A stretch of DNA of 8,121 nt from contig CACZOS010000035.1 in assembly GCA_902782815.1 (NCBI GenBank), positions 1-8,121 of the forward strand, written 5' to 3'. The stretch comes from an uncultured Lachnospiraceae bacterium (GTDB lineage: Bacteria > Bacillota > Clostridia > Lachnospirales > Lachnospiraceae). Positions 1 through 5,052 of this stretch are shown here, piece after piece. The notes beneath the pieces are model-generated. The model saw only the letters and a program-made list of their open reading frames with translations. It had not been told where the DNA came from and searched no databases. The first letter of the stretch is position 1; each line of letters starts with the position of its first letter. The position numbers were made by a program, and so were the translations under genes.

Positions 1-453
1 ATCAATTTCATCACAGAGGAAGAGGCATTCATCAAAAAAGGAAGTCTGGTTTATATGAATGCCCTCTCGGAAAAGGGGATCAGTGCATATTCCGAGCCTT
101 CTCAGGAAGCAGAGCCGGTGGCGGAAGGCTTGATCTACGGCACGGAGCTTACCGTAGAGAGCCTGGAGAACGGATGGGCCAAAATAAATTATGAAGGCAA
201 AGAGTGCTGGGTTAATATGTACCATATGGGCAGTTACGGGACAGATCTGTGGAAAGTGGAAACCCTTACCAGGGGGCGGCAGGTCAACCTGCGGCAGGAG
301 GCCGGCCGGGAATCAAAGGTACTTTGCAAGATTCCGGAGATGGAGAGACTGACCATACTGGAATTTAAAAATGGCTGGGGAGCCGTGGAATACGGGGAAT
401 ATCACGGTTGGGTAATGCTTCATTACCTGACGCCGGTGTCTGAAGAAGAATAG
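1..453 (+). CDS. SH3-like (SH3b) domain protein, C-terminal fragment
   Basis: The reading frame is open from the first base to the TAG at 451-453, so this is the last 150 codons of a gene that very likely begins upstream. Two bacterial SH3-like repeats are visible. The first is about residues 26-76 of the fragment (ISAYSEPS, then GTELTV, ENGWAKINYEGKECWV). The second is about residues 88-145 (RQVNLRQEAG, then LTILEFKNGWGAVEYG and HGWVMLHYL). Both carry the W-[AG]-x-V/I-x-Y and GWV signatures of SH3b folds. Such repeats usually bind peptidoglycan or act as extracellular ligand modules at the C-terminus of secreted or membrane proteins. The ATG at 55 is in frame and could be an internal start, but no signal peptide follows it, which argues for a longer protein. 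The upstream catalytic or anchoring part, and so the precise function, cannot be judged here. Confidence 0.75.
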   Translation: MNFITEEEAFIKKGSLVYMNALSEKGISAYSEPSQEAEPVAEGLIYGTELTVESLENGWAKINYEGKECWVNMYHMGSYGTDLWKVETLTRGRQVNLRQEAGRESKVLCKIPEMERLTILEFKNGWGAVEYGEYHGWVMLHYLTPVSEEE

Positions 454-456
454 AAG

Positions 457-495
457 AAGAACCATCTGTGTCTGACGATCAGATGGTTCTTTTTC
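457..495 (+). terminator. Intrinsic terminator of the SH3-domain gene
   Basis: A perfect 12-bp stem (AAGAACCATCTG at 457-468 with CAGATGGTTCTT at 480-491) encloses an 11-nt loop, and the T-run continues to 494. It starts three bases after the stop codon and separates the SH3 gene from the heat-shock unit. Confidence 0.9.
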
Positions 496-552
496 TATCC
501 ATTTCCGGCGAAAGATTTCCGAAAGAAATGTAAGAAAAAGTTCATAAAATTA

Positions 553-579
553 TTAGCACTCGACACTTGACATGGCTAA
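553..579 (+). promoter_or_regulatory. CIRCE-like HrcA operator
   Basis: The left half-site TTAGCACTC (553-561) matches the CIRCE consensus at 9 of 9 positions. It is followed by exactly 9 nt and a right half-site CATGGCTAA (571-579) that matches GAGTGCTAA at 6 of 9. CIRCE is the operator of the heat-shock repressor HrcA in Gram-positive bacteria. The element overlaps the -35 box of the hsp20 promoter, where bound HrcA would block RNA polymerase. The imperfect right arm suggests weaker repression than at groESL or dnaK operons; that is inference. Confidence 0.75.
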
Positions 580-595
580 TAAGAGGTGTTATATT
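567..595 (+). promoter_or_regulatory. Sigma-A promoter of the hsp20-dnaJ unit
   Basis: A perfect -35 TTGACA (567-572), a 17-bp spacer and a -10 TATATT (590-595) give a near-consensus housekeeping promoter. Transcription should begin near 602, leaving a leader of about 85 nt before hsp20. The -35 lies inside the CIRCE-like operator, as expected for a strong promoter held down by HrcA. Confidence 0.85.
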
Positions 596-687
596 ACAGC
601 TAGAACAAAGAGAACAAAGCTTTCAGATAGGACAGCGGTCGGATAAAACCCCATGTCCCATCCGAAGAAGGAAAGGGGATAAGAATT

Positions 688-1125
688 ATGTTAAGACCAA
701 GTATTTTCTCAAACAATTTTGTTGATGATATGTTTAATGATATGTTTTCCTTCCCGGCAAGGACGTTCAAGAGAGAGACGACTCCCGTCATGAAGACCGA
801 TGTAAAAGAAGTGGAAGGCAACTATGAACTGGCCATCGATCTTCCGGGATACCGGAAAGAGGATCTTCAGGTAGAGCTGAAAGACGGTTATCTTACCGTA
901 TCTGCCAACACCAACAAGGAAGAGAACGAGAAGGATGAAGAGGGCAGATATGTCAGAAGAGAGCGTTATACCGGTGTCTGCAAGAGAACCTTCTATGTGG
1001 GCGAAGCTCTGGAGCAGGAAGACATTAAGGCCGCTTTTGAGAACGGGGTGCTGACCCTGGTATTCCCCAAGGAGAAACAGGTTGCTCCCGAAGTTGAGGA
1101 GAACCGCTATATCCAGATCCAGTAA
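688..1125 (+). CDS. Hsp20 / alpha-crystallin small heat-shock protein
   Basis: A 145-residue, ATP-independent holdase that binds partly unfolded proteins in the cytoplasm and keeps them ready for refolding by DnaK. The N-terminal arm (about 1-33) is rich in Phe and Met. The alpha-crystallin domain spans about 34-129, with ELAIDLPGYRKEDLQVEL near its start and the family motif A-x-x-x-N-G-V-L at 115-122. The C-terminal tail ends in an I-x-I anchor (residues 142-144) used for oligomer assembly. Length and architecture are normal for bacterial Hsp20. The start is supported by a purine-rich site (AAGGAAAGGGG, about 668-678). A J-domain gene follows 116 bp downstream with no canonical terminator between, so the two are probably cotranscribed. 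The CIRCE-like operator over the promoter implies heat induction through HrcA. Confidence 0.95.
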   Translation: MLRPSIFSNNFVDDMFNDMFSFPARTFKRETTPVMKTDVKEVEGNYELAIDLPGYRKEDLQVELKDGYLTVSANTNKEENEKDEEGRYVRRERYTGVCKRTFYVGEALEQEDIKAAFENGVLTLVFPKEKQVAPEVEENRYIQIQ

Positions 1126-1164
1126 CTGAGGATTAATTAAGGCGTCGCGGGCGCCGATCAAGAT

Positions 1165-1196
1165 AAGAGGGATATCCCGTGAGGGGTATCCCTCTT
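1165..1196 (+). other. Intercistronic 14-bp stem-loop without a U-tract
   Basis: Arms AAGAGGGATATCCC (1165-1178) and GGGGTATCCCTCTT (1183-1196) pair over 14 bp with one G-T wobble and a GTGA (GNRA-type) tetraloop. No T-run follows, so it is unlikely to be a full intrinsic terminator. Exact 9-bp direct repeats GATCAAGAT lie on either side (1156-1164 and 1205-1213). It may protect or process the hsp20 message, or lower readthrough into the J-protein gene; the role is inferred. Confidence 0.7.
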
Positions 1197-1241
1197 GCCC
1201 GTATGATCAAGATTCCGTGAGTCCTGAAAGAGGTGATCGAG

Positions 1242-2282
1242 ATGAAAAAGGATTATTATGAGGTTTTAGGTCTTTCCCGGTCCGCCGGCCAGGATGAGAT
1301 CAAGAAGGCTTACCGGAAGCTTGCCAAGAAATATCACCCGGATACGAACAAGAATAATCCTGCCGCGGAAGAAAAGTTCAAAGAGATTTCGATCGCCTAT
1401 GAAGTGCTCAGCGACGAAAAGAAAAAGTCGCTTTATGATAAATATGGCGAGATGGGGCTGAACCCCAACTTTGATCCGGAGGAGTATGAGAAGTACTCCC
1501 GGTTCCGTGATTTCAGCGGCGGATACAGCGGGTCTCCCTATGGCGGTTTCTCCCATGGAGAGGGAGCCCCCTTTGGAAACGGTTCATACCGTGAGGTCCA
1601 TTTTGGGGGGCAGGGTCAGGATTTCCAGGATATTCTGGACCAGATCTTTCATGGAGGATTCTCCGCCGGAGGCCCGAAAAGTGCCGGGAGCGGCTCCCGG
1701 TCCGGCCCGGGAGGGAGCTACAGCTATGCGCCTCCAAAGGGTAAGGACTATACTACCAGGATCAATCTGACCTTTGATGAAGCTGTCCACGGATGTAAAA
1801 AGACCATCCGGTTCAAGGATGATCTGGGACAGATGCAGACCATTGAAGTAAATGTGCCTGCGGGCATTGATACCGGAAAGAAGATCCGTGTAAAAGGCAA
1901 GGGAGGCCAGGGTCATTCCGGTAACGGAGACCTCTATCTGGAAGCGCAGGTGGACAGCCGGGAGGGCTACGAGAGGAAGGGAAACGACGTCTATGTGACG
2001 GTAAATATCCCCTTCGCCACAGCCGTACTGGGTGGGGAAATCGTGGTTCCGACCTTATATGGTCAGGTAAAATGTAAGGTAAAGGCAGGTACCCAGTCAG
2101 GATCAAAGATCAGATTAAGAGGGAAGGGAATTCCCCATATGGGGCATCCGGACAAAAAAGGAGATCAGTACACGGTAATTTCCATCGACGTGCCCAGGAA
2201 CCTGTCTGAAGAATCCAGGCAGAAGCTTAAAGAGTTTGAGGAAAGCCTGAACCGGGGGAAAAGGCACAGGGAGGTAAGCTGA
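1242..2282 (+). CDS. Type II (CbpA-like) J-domain co-chaperone
   Basis: A 346-residue Hsp40 that would stimulate DnaK ATP hydrolysis and deliver unfolded clients. The N-terminal J domain (about 1-69) holds the HPD motif at residues 32-34 and the helix IV stretch [17 protein letters not shown] Gly/Phe/Ser-rich linker (about 92-165) is followed by two DnaJ C-terminal beta domains (about 170-247 and 248-320). The CxxCxGxG zinc-finger repeats of canonical DnaJ are absent, so it belongs to the CbpA/DnaJ2 class, not DnaJ itself. The GTG at 1233 is in frame but is part of the ribosome binding site AAAGAGGTGATC. The ATG at 1242, six bases after AGGTG, is the better start. It sits downstream of hsp20, probably in the same transcript, which suggests the two hand clients to each other. 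A bidirectional terminator follows. Confidence 0.9.
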   Translation: MKKDYYEVLGLSRSAGQDEIKKAYRKLAKKYHPDTNKNNPAAEEKFKEISIAYEVLSDEKKKSLYDKYGEMGLNPNFDPEEYEKYSRFRDFSGGYSGSPYGGFSHGEGAPFGNGSYREVHFGGQGQDFQDILDQIFHGGFSAGGPKSAGSGSRSGPGGSYSYAPPKGKDYTTRINLTFDEAVHGCKKTIRFKDDLGQMQTIEVNVPAGIDTGKKIRVKGKGGQGHSGNGDLYLEAQVDSREGYERKGNDVYVTVNIPFATAVLGGEIVVPTLYGQVKCKVKAGTQSGSKIRLRGKGIPHMGHPDKKGDQYTVISIDVPRNLSEESRQKLKEFEESLNRGKRHREVS

Positions 2283-2332
2283 AAAAATCTTTCTGAAAAG
2301 AATACCGGTTTTTTTAAAAAACACAAAAAGAT

Positions 2333-2374
2333 AACGTCAGGATCCATGAAAACTTTCATGGATCCTGACGTTTT
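2333..2374. terminator. Bidirectional terminator between the convergent J-protein and cyclophilin genes
   Basis: A perfect 19-bp inverted repeat (2333-2351 with 2354-2372; arm AACGTCAGGATCCATGAAA) is tight at its centre, so the outer 17-18 bp probably form the stem. TTTT (2371-2374) follows on the plus strand. On the minus strand the tail reads ATCTTTTTGTGTTTTTT. It lies between the plus-strand stop at 2282 and the minus-strand stop at 2387 and can serve both, more strongly for minus-strand transcription. Confidence 0.85.
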
Positions 2375-2386
2375 GTCTGTAAATAT

Positions 2387-2914
2387 TCAGTACGGCCTTG
2401 TGCTGTGCTCCGGTTCCGGGTATTCTTCTCCGAAGGTTTCTACGGTCACGGTCTTCATGACCTGTTTGTTGTAGGGTGAATCCCGGAAGGTTTTTTCGCA
2501 GGCAATCTTATCTACCACGTCCATGCCTTCGATCACCTTGCCGAATGCTGCGTACTCGCCGTCCAGGTGGGGTGCGGGCTTATGCATGATGAAGAACTGG
2601 GATCCGGCGGAGTTGGGCATCATGGAACGAGCCATGGAAAGGACGCCTTCGTCATGTTTTAGGGGATTGGGGAATCCGTTGCTGGAGAATTCTCCTTTGA
2701 TCTGATAGCCGGGACCGCCTGTCCCGGTACCCTGGGGGCATCCCCCCTGGATCATGAATCCTTTGATGACACGGTGGAAGATTAACCCGTCATAAAAGCC
2801 CTTCTGAATGAGGGAGATGAAATTGTTTACCGTGTTTGGGGCAATCTCCGGATACAGTTCAGCCTTGATCACGTCGCCGTTTTCCATGGTGATGGTTACA
2901 ATAGGATTTGCCAT
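2387..2914 (-). CDS. Cyclophilin-type peptidyl-prolyl cis-trans isomerase
   Basis: A 175-residue cyclophilin catalysing cis-trans isomerisation of peptide bonds before proline. It has no signal peptide or membrane segment, so it should be cytosolic. The fold signatures are clear: the catalytic arginine R48 in [14 protein letters not shown]56, a GTGTGGPGY loop (62-70), NSAGSQFF (101-108) and [11 protein letters not shown] (117-127). H116 stands where human CypA has the cyclosporin-contacting Trp, a substitution common in bacterial cyclophilins. The start is set at ATG 2914-2912, seven bases after AGGTCAGGT (2922-2930); the upstream in-frame ATGs have no ribosome binding site. It lies 56 bp downstream of the zinc-finger membrane protein gene in the same direction with no terminator between, so it is probably cotranscribed. 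A weak extra promoter may exist in the gap. Confidence 0.93.
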   Translation of the reverse strand: MANPIVTITMENGDVIKAELYPEIAPNTVNNFISLIQKGFYDGLIFHRVIKGFMIQGGCPQGTGTGGPGYQIKGEFSSNGFPNPLKHDEGVLSMARSMMPNSAGSQFFIMHKPAPHLDGEYAAFGKVIEGMDVVDKIACEKTFRDSPYNKQVMKTVTVETFGEEYPEPEHSTRPY

Positions 2915-2964
2915 AGTGTTTACCTGACCTTTCATGAATAATATGTATTGAAACAATTAGATTT

Positions 2965-2993
2965 ATAATACTAATTGATTTCCTTACCGTCGA
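2965..2993 (-). promoter_or_regulatory. Possible weak internal promoter for the cyclophilin gene
   Basis: On the minus strand, TCGACG (2993-2988), a 17-bp spacer and TATTAT (2970-2965) match the sigma-A consensus at 4/6 and 5/6. The -35 lies within the last codons of the upstream gene. The AT-rich setting makes a chance match plausible. Confidence 0.3.
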
Positions 2994-4233
2994 TTTTGAT
3001 GATCTTCCCGTTGGATATGGTGAGTTTGACGGTGGTTCCCGGTTTGAGGGATAACCAGTAATCCAGCGGTACCTCTATGGAGTAGGAGTGGCGTTTTTCT
3101 TTAAAAGCCAGAGTATAGGTTTCTGTCCGTTTGCCTTCCTTCTCTTTCTCACCCAGAGCGGGTTCTCCCCAGTAGGGATTTTCAGCGCCTCCTTTTGTTG
3201 TGACATGACGGGATTCAAACCAGCGTTCGATCTCGTAGTAATATTTGGTCTGATAGACTGCTTCTTTCCGGTAAATTGGCTGGGTTACCGTCTCGTAGTA
3301 AGTCTCAGTCCGGTAGCGGGGCGTACGGACTTCCCTTTCGGTGAAAGTACCGTCGCCGTTGCTCACATACTCTATGCTGGTGTCAAAGCCGTCAGGGACC
3401 TGTCTGGTCCGCGCAACCTCCACCGGTTCATAGTGATCCAGGACCTCGTTATAATGGTGGAGTTCCTTTTTCGACTCATAGGTCCGCCCGCCTTCGGGAA
3501 CCGACCAGTCGGCTTCTTTCACTGTCCTGGATTCTTCGACAGTAATATCCCGGGTCCAGCTCTTGGACTCCAGAGTACCGGATGCTGTTCTGGGCCAGAA
3601 CATGAATACAAGGATGACGATGAGGGCGAGGCCTAAGCCGGCAAAAAGCTTTGCCCTGCTCTGCATTTTCTGAGCCCGGATCCTTTGGGCTTCCTCCCTT
3701 TTCCTCTCTGCTTCCCTTTTGCTCTCCCGGTGCTTTTTAGCCCGGGCTTCTTTCTGGTATTTTTTATAGACCGGCTCTTCTTTGTCTTCAGAAGAACTAT
3801 CTGCGGAAACATGATCCCCCGTATCCATATCCGGATCCTGGTCAGGCAGAAGATCATCAGACTCTTCCGGCAGTGAGGCCGGTTTGGAGGAAGGTGTGCC
3901 GTAAACATCTTTTTCAGCCACCGCTTCCTTGACATCGTCCGTCTTATTGGAAAAGTAGTCTCCGATACTATCTTCCCGGGAAGCGCCGCAGTTGCTGCAA
4001 ACCTCGTTATCGTAACGGTTCAGACTCTCGCAGAAACTGCATATCCAGTCAGCTCCCTTGCCGTACATGGCTGCCGTTTCCTTATCCAGATATTCCTTTT
4101 TGGAAGGCAGGTAGAAGACCGTACCCTCATCCTGGGGATGACCACAGTTGGGACACTGTTTGGTCAGGCCTCCGATCCCTTTTTGATCGCAATAGGGACA
4201 GTCCCATAATCCTTCGATGATCTTATTCGCCAT
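2971..4233 (-). CDS. Tandem zinc-finger, single-pass membrane protein of unknown function
   Basis: A 420-residue protein that I recognise only by architecture. The N-terminus holds two Cys4 zinc sites: C12-x2-C15-x11-C27-x2-C30, and W63-x-C65-x2-C68-x3-N72-x6-C79-x2-C82. The second is an exact match to the RanBP2-type zinc-finger pattern. An acidic, probably disordered linker (about 95-155) and a highly charged K/R/E-rich helix (about 157-195) precede one transmembrane segment (about 196-214). By the positive-inside rule the zinc fingers face the cytoplasm. The outer part (215-420) is rich in Tyr, Arg, Glu and Thr, with a run of ETYYETVTQPIYRKEAVY-like beta-prone text, and ends in a small beta-rich segment (VKLTISNGKIIKI). 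The start at 4233 follows AGGAGGTG (4247-4240) by about six bases. It may sense or scaffold across the membrane; no enzymatic motif is visible. The cyclophilin gene downstream is a likely operon partner. Confidence 0.85.
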   Translation of the reverse strand: MANKIIEGLWDCPYCDQKGIGGLTKQCPNCGHPQDEGTVFYLPSKKEYLDKETAAMYGKGADWICSFCESLNRYDNEVCSNCGASREDSIGDYFSNKTDDVKEAVAEKDVYGTPSSKPASLPEESDDLLPDQDPDMDTGDHVSADSSSEDKEEPVYKKYQKEARAKKHRESKREAERKREEAQRIRAQKMQSRAKLFAGLGLALIVILVFMFWPRTASGTLESKSWTRDITVEESRTVKEADWSVPEGGRTYESKKELHHYNEVLDHYEPVEVARTRQVPDGFDTSIEYVSNGDGTFTEREVRTPRYRTETYYETVTQPIYRKEAVYQTKYYYEIERWFESRHVTTKGGAENPYWGEPALGEKEKEGKRTETYTLAFKEKRHSYSIEVPLDYWLSLKPGTTVKLTISNGKIIKIDGKEIN

Positions 4234-4300
4234 GGGCAGCACCTCCTGTAGCCTGTCTCCGGCAATGAGCCTGCCTGAATAAATTTTTATGATGCTGTGC

Positions 4301-4317
4301 AGGGTGTAAATCACCCT
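4301..4317 (-). promoter_or_regulatory. Operator-like palindrome at the transcription start of the zinc-finger gene
   Basis: AGGGTG and CACCCT are perfect 6-bp arms around a 5-bp centre. The site begins about seven bases downstream of the -10 box, so it covers roughly +1 to +17. It could be a repressor site, or a 5'-end hairpin that stabilises the RNA. The regulator is unknown. Confidence 0.45.
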
Positions 4318-4324
4318 TTATGAT

Positions 4325-4353
4325 ATTGTATCAAAGTTGGGAAAAGCATTCAA
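4325..4353 (-). promoter_or_regulatory. Sigma-A promoter of the zinc-finger / cyclophilin unit
   Basis: Read on the minus strand, TTGAAT (4353-4348), a 17-bp spacer and TACAAT (4330-4325) match the housekeeping consensus at 4/6 and 5/6. Initiation is expected near 4318, giving a leader of about 85 nt before the ATG at 4233. Confidence 0.75.
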
Positions 4354-4364
4354 GATTGAGATGG

Positions 4365-4382
4365 AAAAAGGCCCTGACAGGG
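4365..4382 (-). terminator. Possible second, weaker terminator below the HPr-like gene
   Basis: On the minus strand the palindrome CCCTG-T-CAGGG (4382-4372) is followed by CC and five T (4369-4365). The stem is only four or five pairs with a very tight loop. It may back up the terminator at 4405-4429 and insulate the promoter just downstream. Confidence 0.4.
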
Positions 4383-4404
4383 AGAAAGATAAATGTGCGG
4401 ATAT

Positions 4405-4429
4405 AAAAAAACGCCGATTCTCAGATCGG
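4405..4429 (-). terminator. Intrinsic terminator of the HPr-like transcript
   Basis: On the minus strand CCGAT (4429-4425), a 6-nt loop and ATCGG (4418-4414) are followed by CG and seven T (4411-4405). The stem is short but GC-containing, with a good U-tract. It lies about 100 nt after the stop codon, so the transcript has a long 3' region. That region holds a perfect hairpin at 4479-4495 and a competing 7-bp pairing (4451-4457 with 4421-4427). Confidence 0.65.
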
Positions 4430-4478
4430 TCAAGGGAGGTCAGAAAGGCTGATCTGAAAACGCAGCGGAACATGCGGA

Positions 4479-4495
4479 CCTGTGAAGATCACAGG
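4479..4495 (-). other. Perfect 7-bp hairpin in the 3' region of the HPr-like gene
   Basis: CCTGTGA (4479-4485) and TCACAGG (4489-4495) are exact inverted repeats around a 3-nt loop. No T-run follows on either strand, so it is not a terminator. With the terminator at 4405-4429 it could form part of a structured 3'UTR or a small RNA; expression is unknown. Confidence 0.45.
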
Positions 4496-4529
4496 AAAAG
4501 GATATGATATTGTGTCTTCTTATTCCGGA

Positions 4530-4760
4530 TTAATTAAGGGTAGCGGAAAGTTCCCGGATAACTTCTTCCGCACAGTCTTCATTGTAGATGTTTAAGAGTA
4601 CAGGTCTTGAAATGTCAAGGCTGAAGATACCCATGGCAGAACGTGCGTTAACATGGGTAGACCCGGAGATCAGCTCAAAACGGCCCTGATGATTATTGAC
4701 GATCTTAACCAGGGAACGAATTTTGTCCAACGTGTCGATATGTACCGATTGTGTTACCAT
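4530..4760 (-). CDS. HPr-like protein lacking the catalytic histidine
   Basis: A 76-residue HPr-fold protein. HPr normally carries phosphate from enzyme I to sugar transporters on His15, and in Firmicutes is also phosphorylated on Ser46 to control catabolite repression through CcpA. Here the Ser46 region is well kept: V37-N-A-R-S41-A-M-G-I-F-S-L-D-I corresponds to V-N-L-K-S-I-M-G-V-M-S-L. The active-site loop is not kept: the segment HIDTLDKIRSLVKIV has no G-I-H-A-R-P, and the residue 31 before Ser41 is Thr10. It therefore cannot be a normal PTS phosphocarrier. It resembles the regulatory HPr paralogue Crh of Bacillus in losing His15 but keeping Ser46, though common descent with Crh is not shown. 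The start is supported by GGAGGT seven bases upstream. It is monocistronic, with its own promoter and terminator. Confidence 0.85.
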   Translation of the reverse strand: MVTQSVHIDTLDKIRSLVKIVNNHQGRFELISGSTHVNARSAMGIFSLDISRPVLLNIYNEDCAEEVIRELSATLN

Positions 4761-4783
4761 AAAATTACCTCCGATTGGTTTGT

Positions 4784-4812
4784 ATCATAATATAGGAAGA
4801 AAGAAAAATCAA
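4784..4812 (-). promoter_or_regulatory. Sigma-A promoter of the HPr-like gene
   Basis: On the minus strand TTGATT (4812-4807), a 17-bp spacer and TATGAT (4789-4784) match the consensus at 4/6 and 5/6. Initiation near 4777 leaves a very short leader in which GGAGGT is almost the first element. Confidence 0.7.
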
Positions 4813-4931
4813 TACGGAAAAACAGGGAAAAAACGGAGAGGTTTGGACGTAAAATTCGGTATTTTTATAAACTGTTAAGGAAATTGTTGGACGTTTTCCC
4901 CAAAATAATCAGAGTCTTCATGGGTTATCAA

Positions 4932-4960
4932 GTGACATTTTCCCTTAACTGAGCTATAAT
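4932..4960 (+). promoter_or_regulatory. Sigma-A promoter of the HAD phosphatase gene
   Basis: GTGACA (4932-4937), a 17-bp spacer and a perfect TATAAT (4955-4960) make a strong housekeeping promoter. Transcription should start near 4967, about 60 nt before the HAD start codon. The stretch 4813-4931 upstream is AT-rich and holds only a pair of TTGGACGT direct repeats (4843-4850, 4887-4894). Confidence 0.8.
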
Positions 4961-4967
4961 TATAGCT
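4952..4967 (+). promoter_or_regulatory. 16-bp perfect palindrome over the -10 box
   Basis: AGCTATAATTATAGCT is an exact 16-bp inverted repeat that contains the TATAAT box and reaches the predicted transcription start. This is an ideal place for a repressor to bind. No regulator gene is adjacent, and the AT-rich core could be partly chance. Confidence 0.5.
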
Positions 4968-4983
4968 GAAAAAGGGAGACAAA

Positions 4984-5052
4984 ATGCAGAAAAATCTGCA
5001 GGATCAGATGTGGGGAGAAAAGATAGATGAAAAAACGACTGGTTGTATTTGA
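4984..5052 (+). CDS. Possible 22-codon leader ORF overlapping the HAD start
   Basis: An ATG at 4984 sits five to six bases after AAAGGGAG, a better-spaced ribosome binding site than that of the HAD gene. It reads MQKNLQDQMWGEKIDEKTTGCI and stops at 5050-5052, overlapping the first 26 bases of the HAD gene in another frame (+1 relative to it). A hairpin (TGCAGA 4985-4990, TCTGCA 4995-5000) lies over its first codons. It could couple or restrain translation of the downstream gene. It may also be chance, as the peptide has no known family. Confidence 0.35.
   Translation: MQKNLQDQMWGEKIDEKTTGCI

Noticed and set aside
709..1161. 150-codon minus-strand ORF opposite hsp20
   Set aside because: It mirrors a clear Hsp20 frame, lacks a family match, and has no ribosome site or promoter.
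1179..1207. Possible promoter just before the J-protein gene (TATGAT at 1202-1207)
   Set aside because: The -35 at the right distance (GTGAGG) matches only 3/6 and there is no TGn extension.
3088..3636. 182-codon plus-strand ORF opposite the zinc-finger protein gene
   Set aside because: Antisense shadow of a well-supported gene; the Phe-rich text arises from the Lys/Glu codons on the other strand.
4876..4949. GTTAAGG / CCTTAAC inverted repeat upstream of the HAD promoter
   Set aside because: Only 7 bp, with arms about 60 bp apart in AT-rich DNA; likely chance.
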